Source of the DNA: Lachnospiraceae bacterium
GTDB lineage: Bacteria > Bacillota > Clostridia > Lachnospirales > Lachnospiraceae
Direction of reading: 5' to 3'
Length of the DNA: 64,000 nucleotides
Assembly: GCA_017621075.1 (NCBI GenBank)
Contig: JAGATV010000052.1
Coordinates: 1-64,000, forward strand
In this document: positions 45,345 to 54,039 of the stretch, piece after piece
Layout of the letters: each line of letters begins with the position of its first letter
Position numbering within the stretch: position 1 is the first letter of the stretch
Program-made: the position numbers and the translations under genes
The notes under the pieces: generated by a model
The model's input: only the letters and a program-made list of their open reading frames with translations
What the model was told of the DNA's origin: nothing
Database searches by the model: none

Positions 45345-46568
45345 ATGGGCGAGGAAATGTTGACTTTGAAGAAATTTGAGGAGGCCAGTGAGGTGGTAAA
45401 GCGCGTGACCTCAGAGACCAAGCTGGTGTACAGTGACTATTTCAGCAGCCAGACAGGCAACAAGGTATATTTAAAGCCTGAAAATATGCAGTTTACGGGG
45501 GCATATAAGCTGAGGGGAGCATACTACAAGATGAGTACCCTGACGGAGGAAGAGAGGGCCAAAGGACTGATTACCGCTTCCGCAGGAAACCATGCCCAGG
45601 GTGTGGCTTATGCGGCGAAATGCTACGGTGCAAAGGCTACCATCGTAATGCCTACCACTACGCCTCTTATGAAGGTAAACCGCACCAAGAGCTATGGTGC
45701 AGAGGTGGTACTTCACGGAGATGTGTACGACGAAGCCTGTGCCAAGGCTTATGAGCTTGCCGAGGAGCACGGCTATACCTTTATCCATCCCTTTGACGAT
45801 CTGACGGTGGCAACCGGACAGGGTACTATCGCCATGGAGATCGTAAAAGAACTGCCTCTGGTGGACTATATCCTGGTTCCCATCGGAGGAGGAGGCCTTG
45901 CCACAGGGGTATCCACCCTTGCAAAACTTCTGAATCCAAAGATCAAGGTCATCGGCGTGGAGCCCGCAGGAGCAAATTGTATGCAGGCTTCCTTAAAGGC
46001 CGGTAAAGTGACCACTCTTCCCGGTGTAAATACCATTGCGGACGGCACAGCCGTAAAAACTCCCGGAAGCCTTCTGTTCCCCTATATCCAGAAGAATCTG
46101 GATGATATCATCACCGTGGAAGATGAAGAGCTGGTAGTGGCATTCCTGGATATGGTGGAAAACCACAAAATGATAGTGGAGAATTCCGGACTGCTTTCTG
46201 TGGCGGCATTGAAACATCTGGATGTGAAGGATAAAAAGATCGTATCCATCTTAAGCGGCGGCAATATGGACGTGATCACCATGTCCTCCGTGGTACAGCA
46301 GGGCCTGATCTTCAGGGACAGGATCTTTACCGTGTCTGTGCTGCTGCCAGACAAGCCGGGTGAACTGTGCAGGGTGTCCGGCATTATCGCAGGAGTAAGC
46401 GGCAATGTGATCAAGCTGGAGCACAATCAGTTTGTGTCCATCAACAGGAATGCTGCTGTGGAGCTGCGCATTACCCTGGAGGCATTCGGCACCGAGCACA
46501 AGGCGCAGATCATTGAGGCTCTGGAGAAGGAAGGCTACCGCCCCAAGCTGGTGCGCACCAATATCTGA
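45345..46568 (+). CDS. ilvA: Threonine ammonia-lyase with ACT domain
   Basis: PLP enzyme deaminating threonine to 2-oxobutanoate. 407 aa. PLP lysine in FTGAYKLRGAYYK, SAGNHAQGVAYAA, GGGGLATGVST phosphate loop and SGGNMD. One C-terminal ACT domain (about 328-407, FTVSVLLPDKPGEL) suggests allosteric control; the single short domain is the TdcB/short IlvA type. AGAAGGA precedes the ATG at 45345; a second ATG at 45357 is possible. A terminator follows. Role in isoleucine synthesis or threonine breakdown cannot be told apart here. Confidence 0.92.
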   Translation: MGEEMLTLKKFEEASEVVKRVTSETKLVYSDYFSSQTGNKVYLKPENMQFTGAYKLRGAYYKMSTLTEEERAKGLITASAGNHAQGVAYAAKCYGAKATIVMPTTTPLMKVNRTKSYGAEVVLHGDVYDEACAKAYELAEEHGYTFIHPFDDLTVATGQGTIAMEIVKELPLVDYILVPIGGGGLATGVSTLAKLLNPKIKVIGVEPAGANCMQASLKAGKVTTLPGVNTIADGTAVKTPGSLLFPYIQKNLDDIITVEDEELVVAFLDMVENHKMIVENSGLLSVAALKHLDVKDKKIVSILSGGNMDVITMSSVVQQGLIFRDRIFTVSVLLPDKPGELCRVSGIIAGVSGNVIKLEHNQFVSINRNAAVELRITLEAFGTEHKAQIIEALEKEGYRPKLVRTNI

Positions 46569-46605
46569 TATGATTTCGACAAAAAGAAGTGATAATATCA
46601 CAGAT

Positions 46606-46642
46606 AAAATCCGCATATACTACAGGTATGCGGATTTTACTT
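46606..46642 (+). terminator. Terminator after ilvA
   Basis: AAAATCCGCATA (46606-46617) and TATGCGGATTTT (46627-46638) form a perfect 12-base stem followed by ACTTG. An A-rich and T-rich flank lets it act in both directions. Confidence 0.75.
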
Positions 46643-46658
46643 GTTAGGAGCAGAGAAT

Positions 46659-47564
46659 ATGGGAAATAGAACCGAAAAGGAACGAGAATTGCAATATTTG
46701 GAAAAAAAGACAGCAAAAAGGCGGGTGTGGGACTATTTTGTGATCACGGTGGCAACTTTGATCTATTCGGCCGCCATCAGTCTGTTTCTGGACCCTAACT
46801 TTCTGGCGCCCGGCGGAGTGTCCGGCCTTTCCATTATCATGAATCACATTACCAGGATTCCCACAGGCACCTGGATACTGCTTTTGAATATCCCCATCCT
46901 GATCCTGGGCGCTTTTAAATTCGGAGTGCGTTTTATCCTGTCCACGCTGTATTGTATCGTCCTGACCTCCTTATTTACCAATTTGCTGGCCCCCATAGGA
47001 GCGGTGACGGAAGATCCTCTTTTGGCGGCGTTGGCAGGCAGCTTCCTGATCGCAGTCGGGATCGGCTGGGTATTCAAGGCCGGCGCAACCACAGGCGGTA
47101 CTGATATTATTGTGAAAGTATTGCGCTTGCGGTTTCCCTACTTAAAGACGGGCTCCCTGTTCATGCTGGTGGACGCCGTGATCGTGACGGCATCTGCATT
47201 TGTGTTCCGGGATGTGGACAGGGCCCTGTATGCGGCTATGGCATTGCTTTTGACGTCCTTTGTGCTGGATCTGGTGCTCTATGGCAGGGATGGCGCAAAG
47301 CTGATCTACATTATCAGTGACCATTCGGAGAGCATTGCCGGGAGACTGTTAGAGGAGCTGGATGTGGGGGTCACCTATGTGCAGGGGAACGGTGCTTACA
47401 GCGGCAAAGACAAGAAGGTCATTATGTGCGTCATGAAAAAGCATATTGCCCCCAAGGCGGAGGAAGTGGTGAAGGATGAGGACCCTATGGCCTTTATGAT
47501 CGTAAGCAGTGCCACGGAGATCTATGGGGAAGGATATAAAAATATCTTCAGTGAGAAATTGTAG
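46659..47564 (+). CDS. YitT family membrane protein
   Basis: 301 aa. Five or six N-terminal membrane helices with ISLFLDPNFLAPGGVSGLSIIMNHITRIPTG and FKAGATTGGTDIIVK, and a soluble C-terminal DUF2179 domain (about 210-301: GAKLIYIISDHSESIAGRLLEELDVGVTYVQGNGAYSG). YitT proteins are conserved in Firmicutes; transport is suspected but no substrate is proven. AGGAG precedes the ATG at 46659. Confidence 0.9.
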   Translation: MGNRTEKERELQYLEKKTAKRRVWDYFVITVATLIYSAAISLFLDPNFLAPGGVSGLSIIMNHITRIPTGTWILLLNIPILILGAFKFGVRFILSTLYCIVLTSLFTNLLAPIGAVTEDPLLAALAGSFLIAVGIGWVFKAGATTGGTDIIVKVLRLRFPYLKTGSLFMLVDAVIVTASAFVFRDVDRALYAAMALLLTSFVLDLVLYGRDGAKLIYIISDHSESIAGRLLEELDVGVTYVQGNGAYSGKDKKVIMCVMKKHIAPKAEEVVKDEDPMAFMIVSSATEIYGEGYKNIFSEKL

Positions 47565-47606
47565 GAAGCGCCAAAATCCGGTCCACAGACTGTCAAGAAA
47601 AAATAC

Positions 47607-47635
47607 TTGACACATTGCCCGGGCTGTTGTATGAT
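47607..47635 (+). promoter_or_regulatory. Promoter of the ylxM-ffh operon
   Basis: TTGACA (47607-47612), 17 bases and TATGAT (47630-47635), 18 bases before the ylxM ATG. Confidence 0.85.
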
Positions 47636-47653
47636 ACACAAGGTGCATGAATT

Positions 47654-47986
47654 ATGGAAAAGATTTTTGAACAGGCTCTTTTGTATGATTTTTATGGTGA
47701 GCTTCTGACTCCTCATCAGAGAAGCATTTATGAGGATGTGATCTTCAATGATATGTCCTTAAGTGAGATCGCTGAGGAACAGGGGATCAGCAGACAGGGT
47801 GTACATGATCTGATCAGGCGCTGTGATAAGATCCTGCAGGATTATGAGAGCAAGCTTCATCTGGTGAGACGATTTTCCGAGGCAAAGGAAAAGATCGGAC
47901 AGATCGTGGAATTGACGGAAGATTCCGGTAAGGAGCAGATGCAGCGCATCAGGGAGCTGGCCATGGAACTTATGGAAGAGTGGTAA
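47654..47986 (+). CDS. ylxM: YlxM (UPF0122) helix-turn-helix protein
   Basis: 110 aa, all helical, with a sigma-70 region 4-like helix-turn-helix: LTPHQRSIYEDVIFNDMSLSEIAEEQGISRQGVHDLIRRCDKIL. YlxM accompanies ffh in Firmicutes and has been shown in streptococci to modulate SRP GTPase activity. ffh starts 18 bases after the stop, so both proteins should be made together. Confidence 0.93.
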   Translation: MEKIFEQALLYDFYGELLTPHQRSIYEDVIFNDMSLSEIAEEQGISRQGVHDLIRRCDKILQDYESKLHLVRRFSEAKEKIGQIVELTEDSGKEQMQRIRELAMELMEEW

Positions 47987-48004
47987 GGATCAAAGGAGTA
48001 GCAG

Positions 48005-49372
48005 ATGGCATTTGAGAGTTTGACGGATAAACTACAGAATGTATTCAAGAACTTAAGAAGCAAAGGCCGTTTAACTGAGGAAGATGTCAAGGCTGCCCTG
48101 AAGGAAGTCAAGATGGCACTGCTTGAGGCAGATGTCAACTTTAAGGTGGTAAAACAGTTTATCAAGTCGGTGGAGGAACGTGCCATCGGCCAGGATGTAA
48201 TGAACGGACTGAATCCCGGACAGATGGTCATCAAGATCGTAAACGAAGAGATGACTGCCCTGATGGGAAGTGAGACCACCGAGATTGCCATGCAGCCCGG
48301 CAAAGCCATTACCGTGATCATGATGGTGGGTTTACAGGGTGCAGGTAAGACCACAGCCACTGCCAAGATCGCCGGCAAGCTGAAACAGAAGGGTAAGAAG
48401 TCCCTGCTTGTAGCCTGCGATGTCTACAGACCTGCGGCTGTGGAGCAATTACAGATCAACGGCAGGAAACAGGAAGTGGACGTGTTCTCCATGGGGTGCG
48501 ACCACAAGCCGGTGGAAATCGCCAAAGAAGCGTTGGCTTTTGCGGAAAAGAACGGCCACAATGTGGTGATCCTGGATACTGCGGGACGTCTTCATGTGGA
48601 TGAGGACATGATGCGGGAGCTTCAGGAGATCAAGGAGGCTGTGACGGTCCATCAGACCCTGCTTGTTGTAGATGCCATGACCTGACAGGATGCCGTGAAT
48701 GTGGCAAAGGAATTTGATGAAAAAGTGGGTGTGGACGGCGTCGTCCTCTCCAAGATGGACGGCGATACCAGAGGCGGTGCAGCACTTTCCATCAAGGCTG
48801 TCACAGGAAGACCCATCCTGTATGTGAGCATGGGAGAGAAGCTTTCTGACTTGGAGCAGTTCTATCCCGACCGTATGGCCGGCCGGATCTTAGGGATGGG
48901 CGATGTGCTTTCCCTGATAGAAAAGGCAGGTCAGAACATTGATATCGATGAGGAAAAGAGCCGTCAGATGGCCGGCCGCATGAAGAAGGGGAAATTCGAT
49001 TTTGAGGATTACCTGGAAAGCATGAAACAGATGCGCAATATGGGCGGCCTGTCCAGCATCCTGGGGATGCTGCCCGGCATGGGGATCAAGGCGGATGACT
49101 TAGAGTCCATGATCGATGAGAAGCAGTTAAAACATATGGAAGCCATTGTTCTTTCTATGACAGTGGAGGAGCGAAGGAATCCCAAGCTCTTAAATCCCCG
49201 CAGAAAGCACCGGATCGCTAAGGGAGCTGGTGTGGATATCGCGGTGGTGAACCGTTTTATCAAGCAGTTTGAGCAGAGTCAGAAGATGATGAAGCAGATG
49301 GGCGGCAAAAAAGGACGCGGCATGTTCGGGGGATTTCCGGGCATGGGCGGCAGAGGCAGGTTTCCTTTTTAA
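48005..49372 (+). pseudogene. ffh: Signal recognition particle protein Ffh, interrupted by an in-frame TGA
   Basis: Reads as one 455-codon SRP54 gene if codon 227 is ignored. The TGA at 48683-48685 replaces the glycine (normally GGN) of the conserved DAMTGQDAVN segment; the next codons, CAGGATGCCGTGAAT, continue the family sequence. The first part carries the N domain, G1 GLQGAGKTT, DVYRPAAVEQL and G3 DTAGRLHVDED; the second carries G4 SKMDGDTRGGA, GMGDVLSLIEKA and the methionine-rich M domain. Neither half is a full GTPase. The site is one substitution from GGA. Ffh is essential, so sequence error or readthrough (TGA is followed by C, a weak stop context) is likely. TGA works as a normal stop in neighbouring genes. 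Confidence 0.93.
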
Positions 49373-49493
49373 ACAGCGGGTCCGGTGGGGTCGGGCTGTT
49401 ACTATTTGCAGATATGGACTTTCGCCGCACAAAAGGTAAAAAGTTCTTATCATAGATCATATAATACATTTTCATTTTATGGAGGAAAAAGAA

Positions 49494-49739
49494 ATGGCAG
49501 TTAAGATCAGATTAAGAAGAATGGGACAGAAGAAGGCTCCTTTCTACAGGATCATCGTAGCAGATTCCCGTTCTCCCAGAGACGGAAGATTCATCGAGGA
49601 GATCGGCACTTATGATCCCAGCACAGATCCCAGCACTTTTAAGATCAACGAAGAGCTGGCTAAGAAGTGGCTGGCTAACGGAGCTCAGCCCACTGAAGTG
49701 GTTGGAAAATTATTCAAGGCAGCCGGTATCGAGAAATAA
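49494..49739 (+). CDS. rpsP: 30S ribosomal protein S16
   Basis: 81 aa beginning [42 protein letters not shown], diagnostic of S16. The ATG at 49494 follows GGAGG; the upstream in-frame ATG at 49479 overlaps that site. Its 120-base leader follows the ffh stop. Confidence 0.98.
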   Translation: MAVKIRLRRMGQKKAPFYRIIVADSRSPRDGRFIEEIGTYDPSTDPSTFKINEELAKKWLANGAQPTEVVGKLFKAAGIEK

Positions 49740-49763
49740 TAATCTCATCTTTGGAGGTAGATT

Positions 49764-49991
49764 ATGAAGGAATTAGTTGAAGTAATTGCAAAAGCTCTTG
49801 TAGATAATCCGGATGAAGTGGTAGTAACTGAGAAGACGGAAGGCAAGAACGTTGTCGTTGAACTTCATGTAGCTGCATCCGATATGGGAAAAGTCATCGG
49901 AAAACAGGGAAGGATCGCAAAAGCCATCCGTTCTGTGGTAAAGGCAGCATCATCCAAAGATAACACAAGAGTGGACGTGGAAATCGTCTAG
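49764..49991 (+). CDS. khpA: KH-domain RNA-binding protein KhpA
   Basis: 75-aa single KH domain (formerly YlqC) with the nucleic acid loop VIGKQGRIAKAIRSVVKAA. KhpA pairs with KhpB to bind small RNAs and mRNAs affecting division. GGAGGTAG lies before the ATG; the rpsP-khpA-rimM order is typical. Confidence 0.95.
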   Translation: MKELVEVIAKALVDNPDEVVVTEKTEGKNVVVELHVAASDMGKVIGKQGRIAKAIRSVVKAASSKDNTRVDVEIV

Positions 49992-50011
49992 ACAAAGCAG
50001 TTTAAATGCAG

Positions 50012-50045
50012 GATCGGGTAGGCTTGCCTGCCCGGTCTTGTTCTT
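50012..50045 (+). terminator. Terminator-like hairpin between khpA and rimM
   Basis: GATCGGGTAGGC (50012-50023) pairs with GCCTGCCCGGTC (50026-50037) with two wobbles, followed by TTGTTCTT. It may cut down transcription of rimM-trmD relative to the ribosomal protein gene. Confidence 0.5.
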
Positions 50046-50057
50046 ATGGAGCGTTTT

Positions 50058-50567
50058 ATGGAAAATATTTTGCAGGTGGGAGTGATCACCTCCACCCACG
50101 GCGTGCGGGGAGAAGTAAAAGTGTTTCCCACGACGGATGACCCCAAACGGTTCAAACGTCTGAAGGAAGTGATACTGGATACCGGAAAAGAGCAGATCCC
50201 CTTGGAAATCGAGAGCGTAAAGTTTTTTAAACAGCTTGTGATCTTAAAATTCAAGGGCATCGATACCATAGATGACGTGCAGAAGTACAGGCAGAAAAGT
50301 CTGTATGTCACCAGGAAGAATGCAGTGCGTCTGGCAAGGGATGAGTATTTCATTGCGGATCTTGAGGGGCTTACTGTGCTCGATGAGGAAGGTCTTAGGA
50401 TCGGTGTGCTGGAAAATGTAATGGAGACCGGTGCCAACGATGTGTATGAGATCAGGCTTGATGACGGCAGGGATCTGCTGCTTCCCGCCATCAAGCAGTG
50501 TGTGCTCAAGGTAGATGTGGAGGCCGGATTCATGCAGGTTCACATTCTGGACGGGCTGTTGGATTGA
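50058..50567 (+). CDS. rimM: Ribosome maturation factor RimM
   Basis: Assists 30S head assembly through S19. 169 aa: N-terminal beta barrel (LQVGVITSTHGVRGEVKVFPTTDDP) and C-terminal PRC barrel (YFIADLEGLTVLDEEG..DVYEIRLDDGRDLLLPAIKQCV). The ATG at 50058 has GGAG 6 bases upstream; the one at 50046 has no site. trmD starts 29 bases later. Confidence 0.96.
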   Translation: MENILQVGVITSTHGVRGEVKVFPTTDDPKRFKRLKEVILDTGKEQIPLEIESVKFFKQLVILKFKGIDTIDDVQKYRQKSLYVTRKNAVRLARDEYFIADLEGLTVLDEEGLRIGVLENVMETGANDVYEIRLDDGRDLLLPAIKQCVLKVDVEAGFMQVHILDGLLD

Positions 50568-50596
50568 TGGCACAAGATGACACAGGATGACAGATT

Positions 50597-51979
50597 ATGA
50601 AATTTGACATTTTGACCCTGTTCCCGGAGATGGTGACAGGGGGGCTGAATACCAGTATCCTGGGAAAAGCTGCGGAAAAGAAACTGATCGAGATCAATGC
50701 GGTGAATATCCGGGACTACACCCTGGATAAACATGGGAAAGTGGATGATTACACTTACGGCGGCGGTGCAGGCATGCTGATGCAGGCACAGCCGGTTTTT
50801 GATGCTTATCAGGCGGTGGCCGGCGGCAGAAAATTGCGCACGGTGTATGTGACTCCCCAGGGAATGCCCTTTACCCAGAAACTGGCGATGGATTTTGCCA
50901 GGGAGGAAGAACTGGTTTTTCTGTGCGGACATTATGAGGGGATTGACGAAAGAGTGTTAGAGGAAATCGTGACAGACTATATTTCCATCGGGGATTACGT
51001 CCTGACCGGCGGAGAACTGCCTGCCATGGTGATGATCGATGCCATTTCCCGTCTGGTGCCGGGAGTTCTGGGCAATGAAGGCTCTGCGGAGAAGGAGAGC
51101 TTCCACAATGATCTGTTGGAGTATCCCCAGTATTCCAGACCGGAGATCTGGCATGGAAAACAAGTGCCACAAGTGCTTTTGTCCGGCAATCACAAGCTCA
51201 TCGGGCAGTGGCGCAGGGAGCAGTCCGAACTGCGCACCAGGGAGAGAAGACCGGATCTCTACCTCAGATATGAACAGAAACAGAAGCTTTACAAGAAGCT
51301 TTCCAAAGACAAGCGCAACCATATTCAGTTCATGGAAAGCCTTTTTAGGGGAAAGGGAGAGATCCTGTATGCCCAGGACGGCAATGTGCTTTTGTATGAT
51401 GCGGACTGCAGGCTGTGTATGATGACGGTGGAATCCGAGGAAAAGGGCAGACAACTGTTGGAATTGGTGCCGGAAGGGATCGAACTGTTCTTAAATTCTC
51501 AGGAATTCATGAACAAGGCAGTGTGCGAAAGATTTTCCTTTGTGGTCTTTCATGAATGCCATCAGGTATGTTACACCAAAAAGGAAGCTCTGCCCATAAA
51601 ACACAAAGATATCCGTCTGTTGGGACCGGAGTATCTGGAGGATATCGCAGCCCATTATCATATGGGAAGCCGTGAGTATGTAAAGGGCCGACTGCTTGCA
51701 AAAGCCATGTACGGAGCTTTTGCGGACGAAAGATTGGTGGGCTTTGCAGGAGTACATGATGACGGCAGCATGGGGCTTTTGTATGTGGACGAGGCATACC
51801 GCAGGAGGGGCATCGGAGAATCCCTGGAGGCGTATGTCATCAATATCCTGTGCAGGCAGGGATATACCCCTTACGGCCATATCGTGGTGGGAAATGAGGC
51901 CTCGCTTAAGATGCAGGAACGCTTAGGACTTTACCTGGCTTCTGACCATGTCTGGTGGCTCGGCCGGGAGGATTGGTGA
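50597..51979 (+). CDS. trmD: tRNA (guanine-37-N1)-methyltransferase TrmD fused to a GNAT acetyltransferase
   Basis: 460 aa in one open frame. Residues 1-245 are a complete TrmD with SAM-knot motifs GHYEGIDERV, SIGDYVLTGGELP, PGVLGNEGSAEKESF and LLEYPQYSRP, methylating G37 of tRNAs to prevent frameshifting. Typical TrmD ends near 245, but here about 215 residues follow. They end in a GNAT domain: VGFAGVHDDGSMGLLYVDEAYRRRGIGESL (about 380-410) has the acetyl-CoA RxxGxG loop, and GYTPYGHIVVGNEASLKMQERLGL completes the FR47-like pattern. The acyl target is unknown. It lies between rimM and rplS. Confidence 0.92.
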   Translation: MKFDILTLFPEMVTGGLNTSILGKAAEKKLIEINAVNIRDYTLDKHGKVDDYTYGGGAGMLMQAQPVFDAYQAVAGGRKLRTVYVTPQGMPFTQKLAMDFAREEELVFLCGHYEGIDERVLEEIVTDYISIGDYVLTGGELPAMVMIDAISRLVPGVLGNEGSAEKESFHNDLLEYPQYSRPEIWHGKQVPQVLLSGNHKLIGQWRREQSELRTRERRPDLYLRYEQKQKLYKKLSKDKRNHIQFMESLFRGKGEILYAQDGNVLLYDADCRLCMMTVESEEKGRQLLELVPEGIELFLNSQEFMNKAVCERFSFVVFHECHQVCYTKKEALPIKHKDIRLLGPEYLEDIAAHYHMGSREYVKGRLLAKAMYGAFADERLVGFAGVHDDGSMGLLYVDEAYRRRGIGESLEAYVINILCRQGYTPYGHIVVGNEASLKMQERLGLYLASDHVWWLGREDW

Positions 51980-51996
51980 TATCGCAAAAATAGTGC

Positions 51997-52117
51997 TTGC
52001 ATTATGGAGCCTGTTGTGTTAAAATCTTAATGTTGCGAAAACGAGATGGTCCTCTGTTACATATGGAAGCATCCATATCAGGTATTAAGAACATCCATTT
52101 TATGAAGGAGGCTCATT
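51997..52117 (+). promoter_or_regulatory. Promoter and leader of rplS
   Basis: TTGCAT (51997-52002), 17 bases and TAAAAT (52020-52025) are a plausible promoter. The 90-base leader after it, containing ATATGGAAGCATCCATAT (a foldable repeat near 52059-52076), could be an L19 autoregulatory element, but a match to the known L19 leader was not confirmed. Confidence 0.5.
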
Positions 52118-52465
52118 ATGAGTGATATTATCAGAGAAATTGAAGCGGAACAGTTGAAAGAGACCGTAGACGATTTTGCAGTAGGCGATACTGTAAAGGT
52201 TTATGGTAAGATCAAAGAGGGTAACCGTGAAAGAATCCAGGTATTCGAAGGTACTGTTTTAAAGAGACAGGGCGGAAGCAACAGAGAGACTTTCACCGTA
52301 AGAAAGACTTCCAATGGTGTAGGCGTTGAGAAGACCTGGCCTGTACATTCTCCCAATGTTGAGAAGATCGAAGTAGTAAGAAGAGGTAAGGTAAGACGTG
52401 CGAAACTGAACTACTTAAGAGACCGCATTGGTAAGAAGGCAAAGGTAAAAGAGATCGTAAAATAA
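52118..52465 (+). CDS. rplS: 50S ribosomal protein L19
   Basis: 115 aa at the subunit interface. Typical stretches: [59 protein letters not shown] and [27 protein letters not shown] precedes the ATG. Ends the SRP/ribosome operon at a terminator. Confidence 0.98.
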   Translation: MSDIIREIEAEQLKETVDDFAVGDTVKVYGKIKEGNRERIQVFEGTVLKRQGGSNRETFTVRKTSNGVGVEKTWPVHSPNVEKIEVVRRGKVRRAKLNYLRDRIGKKAKVKEIVK

Positions 52466-52478
52466 GAAGCCTGAGCAG

Positions 52479-52528
52479 AAGGACAGTTACTAAAGTATGG
52501 TTACTTTGGTAATTGTCCTTTTCTATTT
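52479..52528 (+). terminator. Terminator after rplS
   Basis: AAGGACAGTTACTAAAGTA pairs with TTACTTTGGTAATTGTCCTT and is followed by TTCTATTTT. The interval to the next start (52580) also holds a possible TATACT -10 box near 52541. Confidence 0.85.
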
Positions 52529-52579
52529 TGGTAAAATATGGTATACTTTCCTCAAATATGCAAACAAAAGGGAATGTGT

Positions 52580-53158
52580 ATGGCACGCCATAATGGACTT
52601 AGTTTCTACAAGAGAAGAAAGAAGATCAGTGCAACAGTCGTACGGGAGGTATTTAGCTGGATTTTCGGCATCCTGGTGTCTGTTTTCTTTGCTGTGGTGA
52701 TCAACTATTTTTATGGGATGACCACGAATGTGGTGGGAGTTTCCATGGAGCCCGGTCTGTGCAGCGGGCAGACGGTATTTGTGGACCGCTTCCTCTATCT
52801 GCTGTCCTCACCGAAGGCGGGGGACGTAGTCATCTTTCTGCCAAACGGCAACGAGAATTCCCATTATTATACCAAGCGTGTGGTGGCGGAGCCGGGGGAC
52901 AAAGTACTGATCAAAGGCGGCGTCCTGTACGTCAATGGGGAAGAAAGTACGCTTATTACGGAGAAGATCATCGATCCGGGGATCGCTGCCAATGAATTTA
53001 CTTTGAAAAGCGGTGAATACTTCTGTATGGGGGACAATCCGGGCAACAGCGAGGACAGTCGTTCGGCCAACATCGGCCCGGTGAAGAAGGAAAATGTGAT
53101 TGGCAGGGTCTGGTTTAGGATGAAAGGGAAGACGGGCGGAATCGGTTTTGTAAAATAA
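52580..53158 (+). CDS. Type I signal peptidase (first copy)
   Basis: Removes signal peptides from exported proteins. 192 aa: one N-terminal membrane helix (about 27-46), catalytic Ser in GVSMEPGL, catalytic Lys in YYTKRVVAEPGDKV, and GDNPGNSEDSR. The start at 52580 follows AAAGGGA. A second, different copy is 1.5 kb downstream. SipS-like Gram-positive type. Confidence 0.93.
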   Translation: MARHNGLSFYKRRKKISATVVREVFSWIFGILVSVFFAVVINYFYGMTTNVVGVSMEPGLCSGQTVFVDRFLYLLSSPKAGDVVIFLPNGNENSHYYTKRVVAEPGDKVLIKGGVLYVNGEESTLITEKIIDPGIAANEFTLKSGEYFCMGDNPGNSEDSRSANIGPVKKENVIGRVWFRMKGKTGGIGFVK

Positions 53159-53176
53159 GATAACGGAGAAGAAAAA

Positions 53177-54016
53177 ATGAATTATCAATGGTATCCCGGT
53201 CATATGACGAAAGCAAAGCGTATGATGCAGGAAAATATAAAGCTCATAGATCTGATCATCGAACTTGTGGATGCGAGAGTTCCCTTAAGCAGCAGGAACC
53301 CGGACATCGATGAGCTGGGAAAGAATAAAGCGAGGATCGTATTGCTCAATAAGGCAGATCTGGCGGACCCTGTCTGGAATAAACAGTGGGTGGCTTATTT
53401 TGAGGGCCAGAAAGCCCATGTGCTGGAGCTTGATTCCCGTAACAGGACGGGCATCAAGGCTGTGCAGAGCCTGGTGGCGGAAGCCTGCAGGGAAAAGACG
53501 GAACGGGACAGAAGGCGTGGTATCGTGAGCCGGCCTGTGCGTGCCATGGTGGCAGGCATCCCCAATGTGGGCAAATCTACTTTTATCAATTCTTTTGCGG
53601 GAAAAGCCTGCGCCAAGACCGGTAATAAGCCGGGCGTCACCAAGGGCAAGCAGTGGATCCGCCTGCAAAAGAATTTAGAACTTTTGGACACTCCCGGCAT
53701 CCTGTGGCCCAAATTTGAGGACCAGGAAGTGGGAATGCGTCTGGCTTTTATCGGTTCCATGAATGATGAGATCATTCTGATGGATGATCTGGCCTGTAAT
53801 CTGATCCATAAGCTGAAGGAAGATTATCCTGTACTGCTTTCTGAGCGGTATGAGATTTCTCTTGAGGGTACGGATGCAGAGATTTTGGAAAGGATTGCAG
53901 AGAGCAGGAAATGCTATCAGAAGAAGGAACAACTGGATCTGAACAAGGCGGCGGGGATACTGATGGATGATTTCAGAAGCGGACGTCTGGGCCGCATTAC
54001 TTTGGAGCACCCATAG
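53177..54016 (+). CDS. rbgA: Ribosome biogenesis GTPase YlqF/RbgA
   Basis: Circularly permuted GTPase needed for late 50S assembly. 279 aa; starts NYQWYPGHMTKAKRMM, then G4 NKADLAD before G1 AGIPNVGKSTFIN, PGVTKGKQW (G2) and LDTPGILWPK (G3), and a C-terminal RNA-binding helical domain. It precedes the second signal peptidase by 23 bases. rbgA near rnhB matches Bacillus gene order. Confidence 0.96.
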   Translation: MNYQWYPGHMTKAKRMMQENIKLIDLIIELVDARVPLSSRNPDIDELGKNKARIVLLNKADLADPVWNKQWVAYFEGQKAHVLELDSRNRTGIKAVQSLVAEACREKTERDRRRGIVSRPVRAMVAGIPNVGKSTFINSFAGKACAKTGNKPGVTKGKQWIRLQKNLELLDTPGILWPKFEDQEVGMRLAFIGSMNDEIILMDDLACNLIHKLKEDYPVLLSERYEISLEGTDAEILERIAESRKCYQKKEQLDLNKAAGILMDDFRSGRLGRITLEHP

Positions 54017-54039
54017 GAATGGCAGGAGGAAAAGACTTT

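Noticed and set aside
48683-48685. Selenocysteine or recoded TGA in ffh
   Set aside because: Families have Gly here, not Cys or Sec, no insertion element was seen, and TGA ends other genes in the window, so reassignment is not supported.
48695-49372. Second half of ffh as an independent gene
   Set aside because: It begins at a GTG inside the conserved DAMTGQDAVN region and lacks the first GTPase motifs; the sequence is continuous with the first half.
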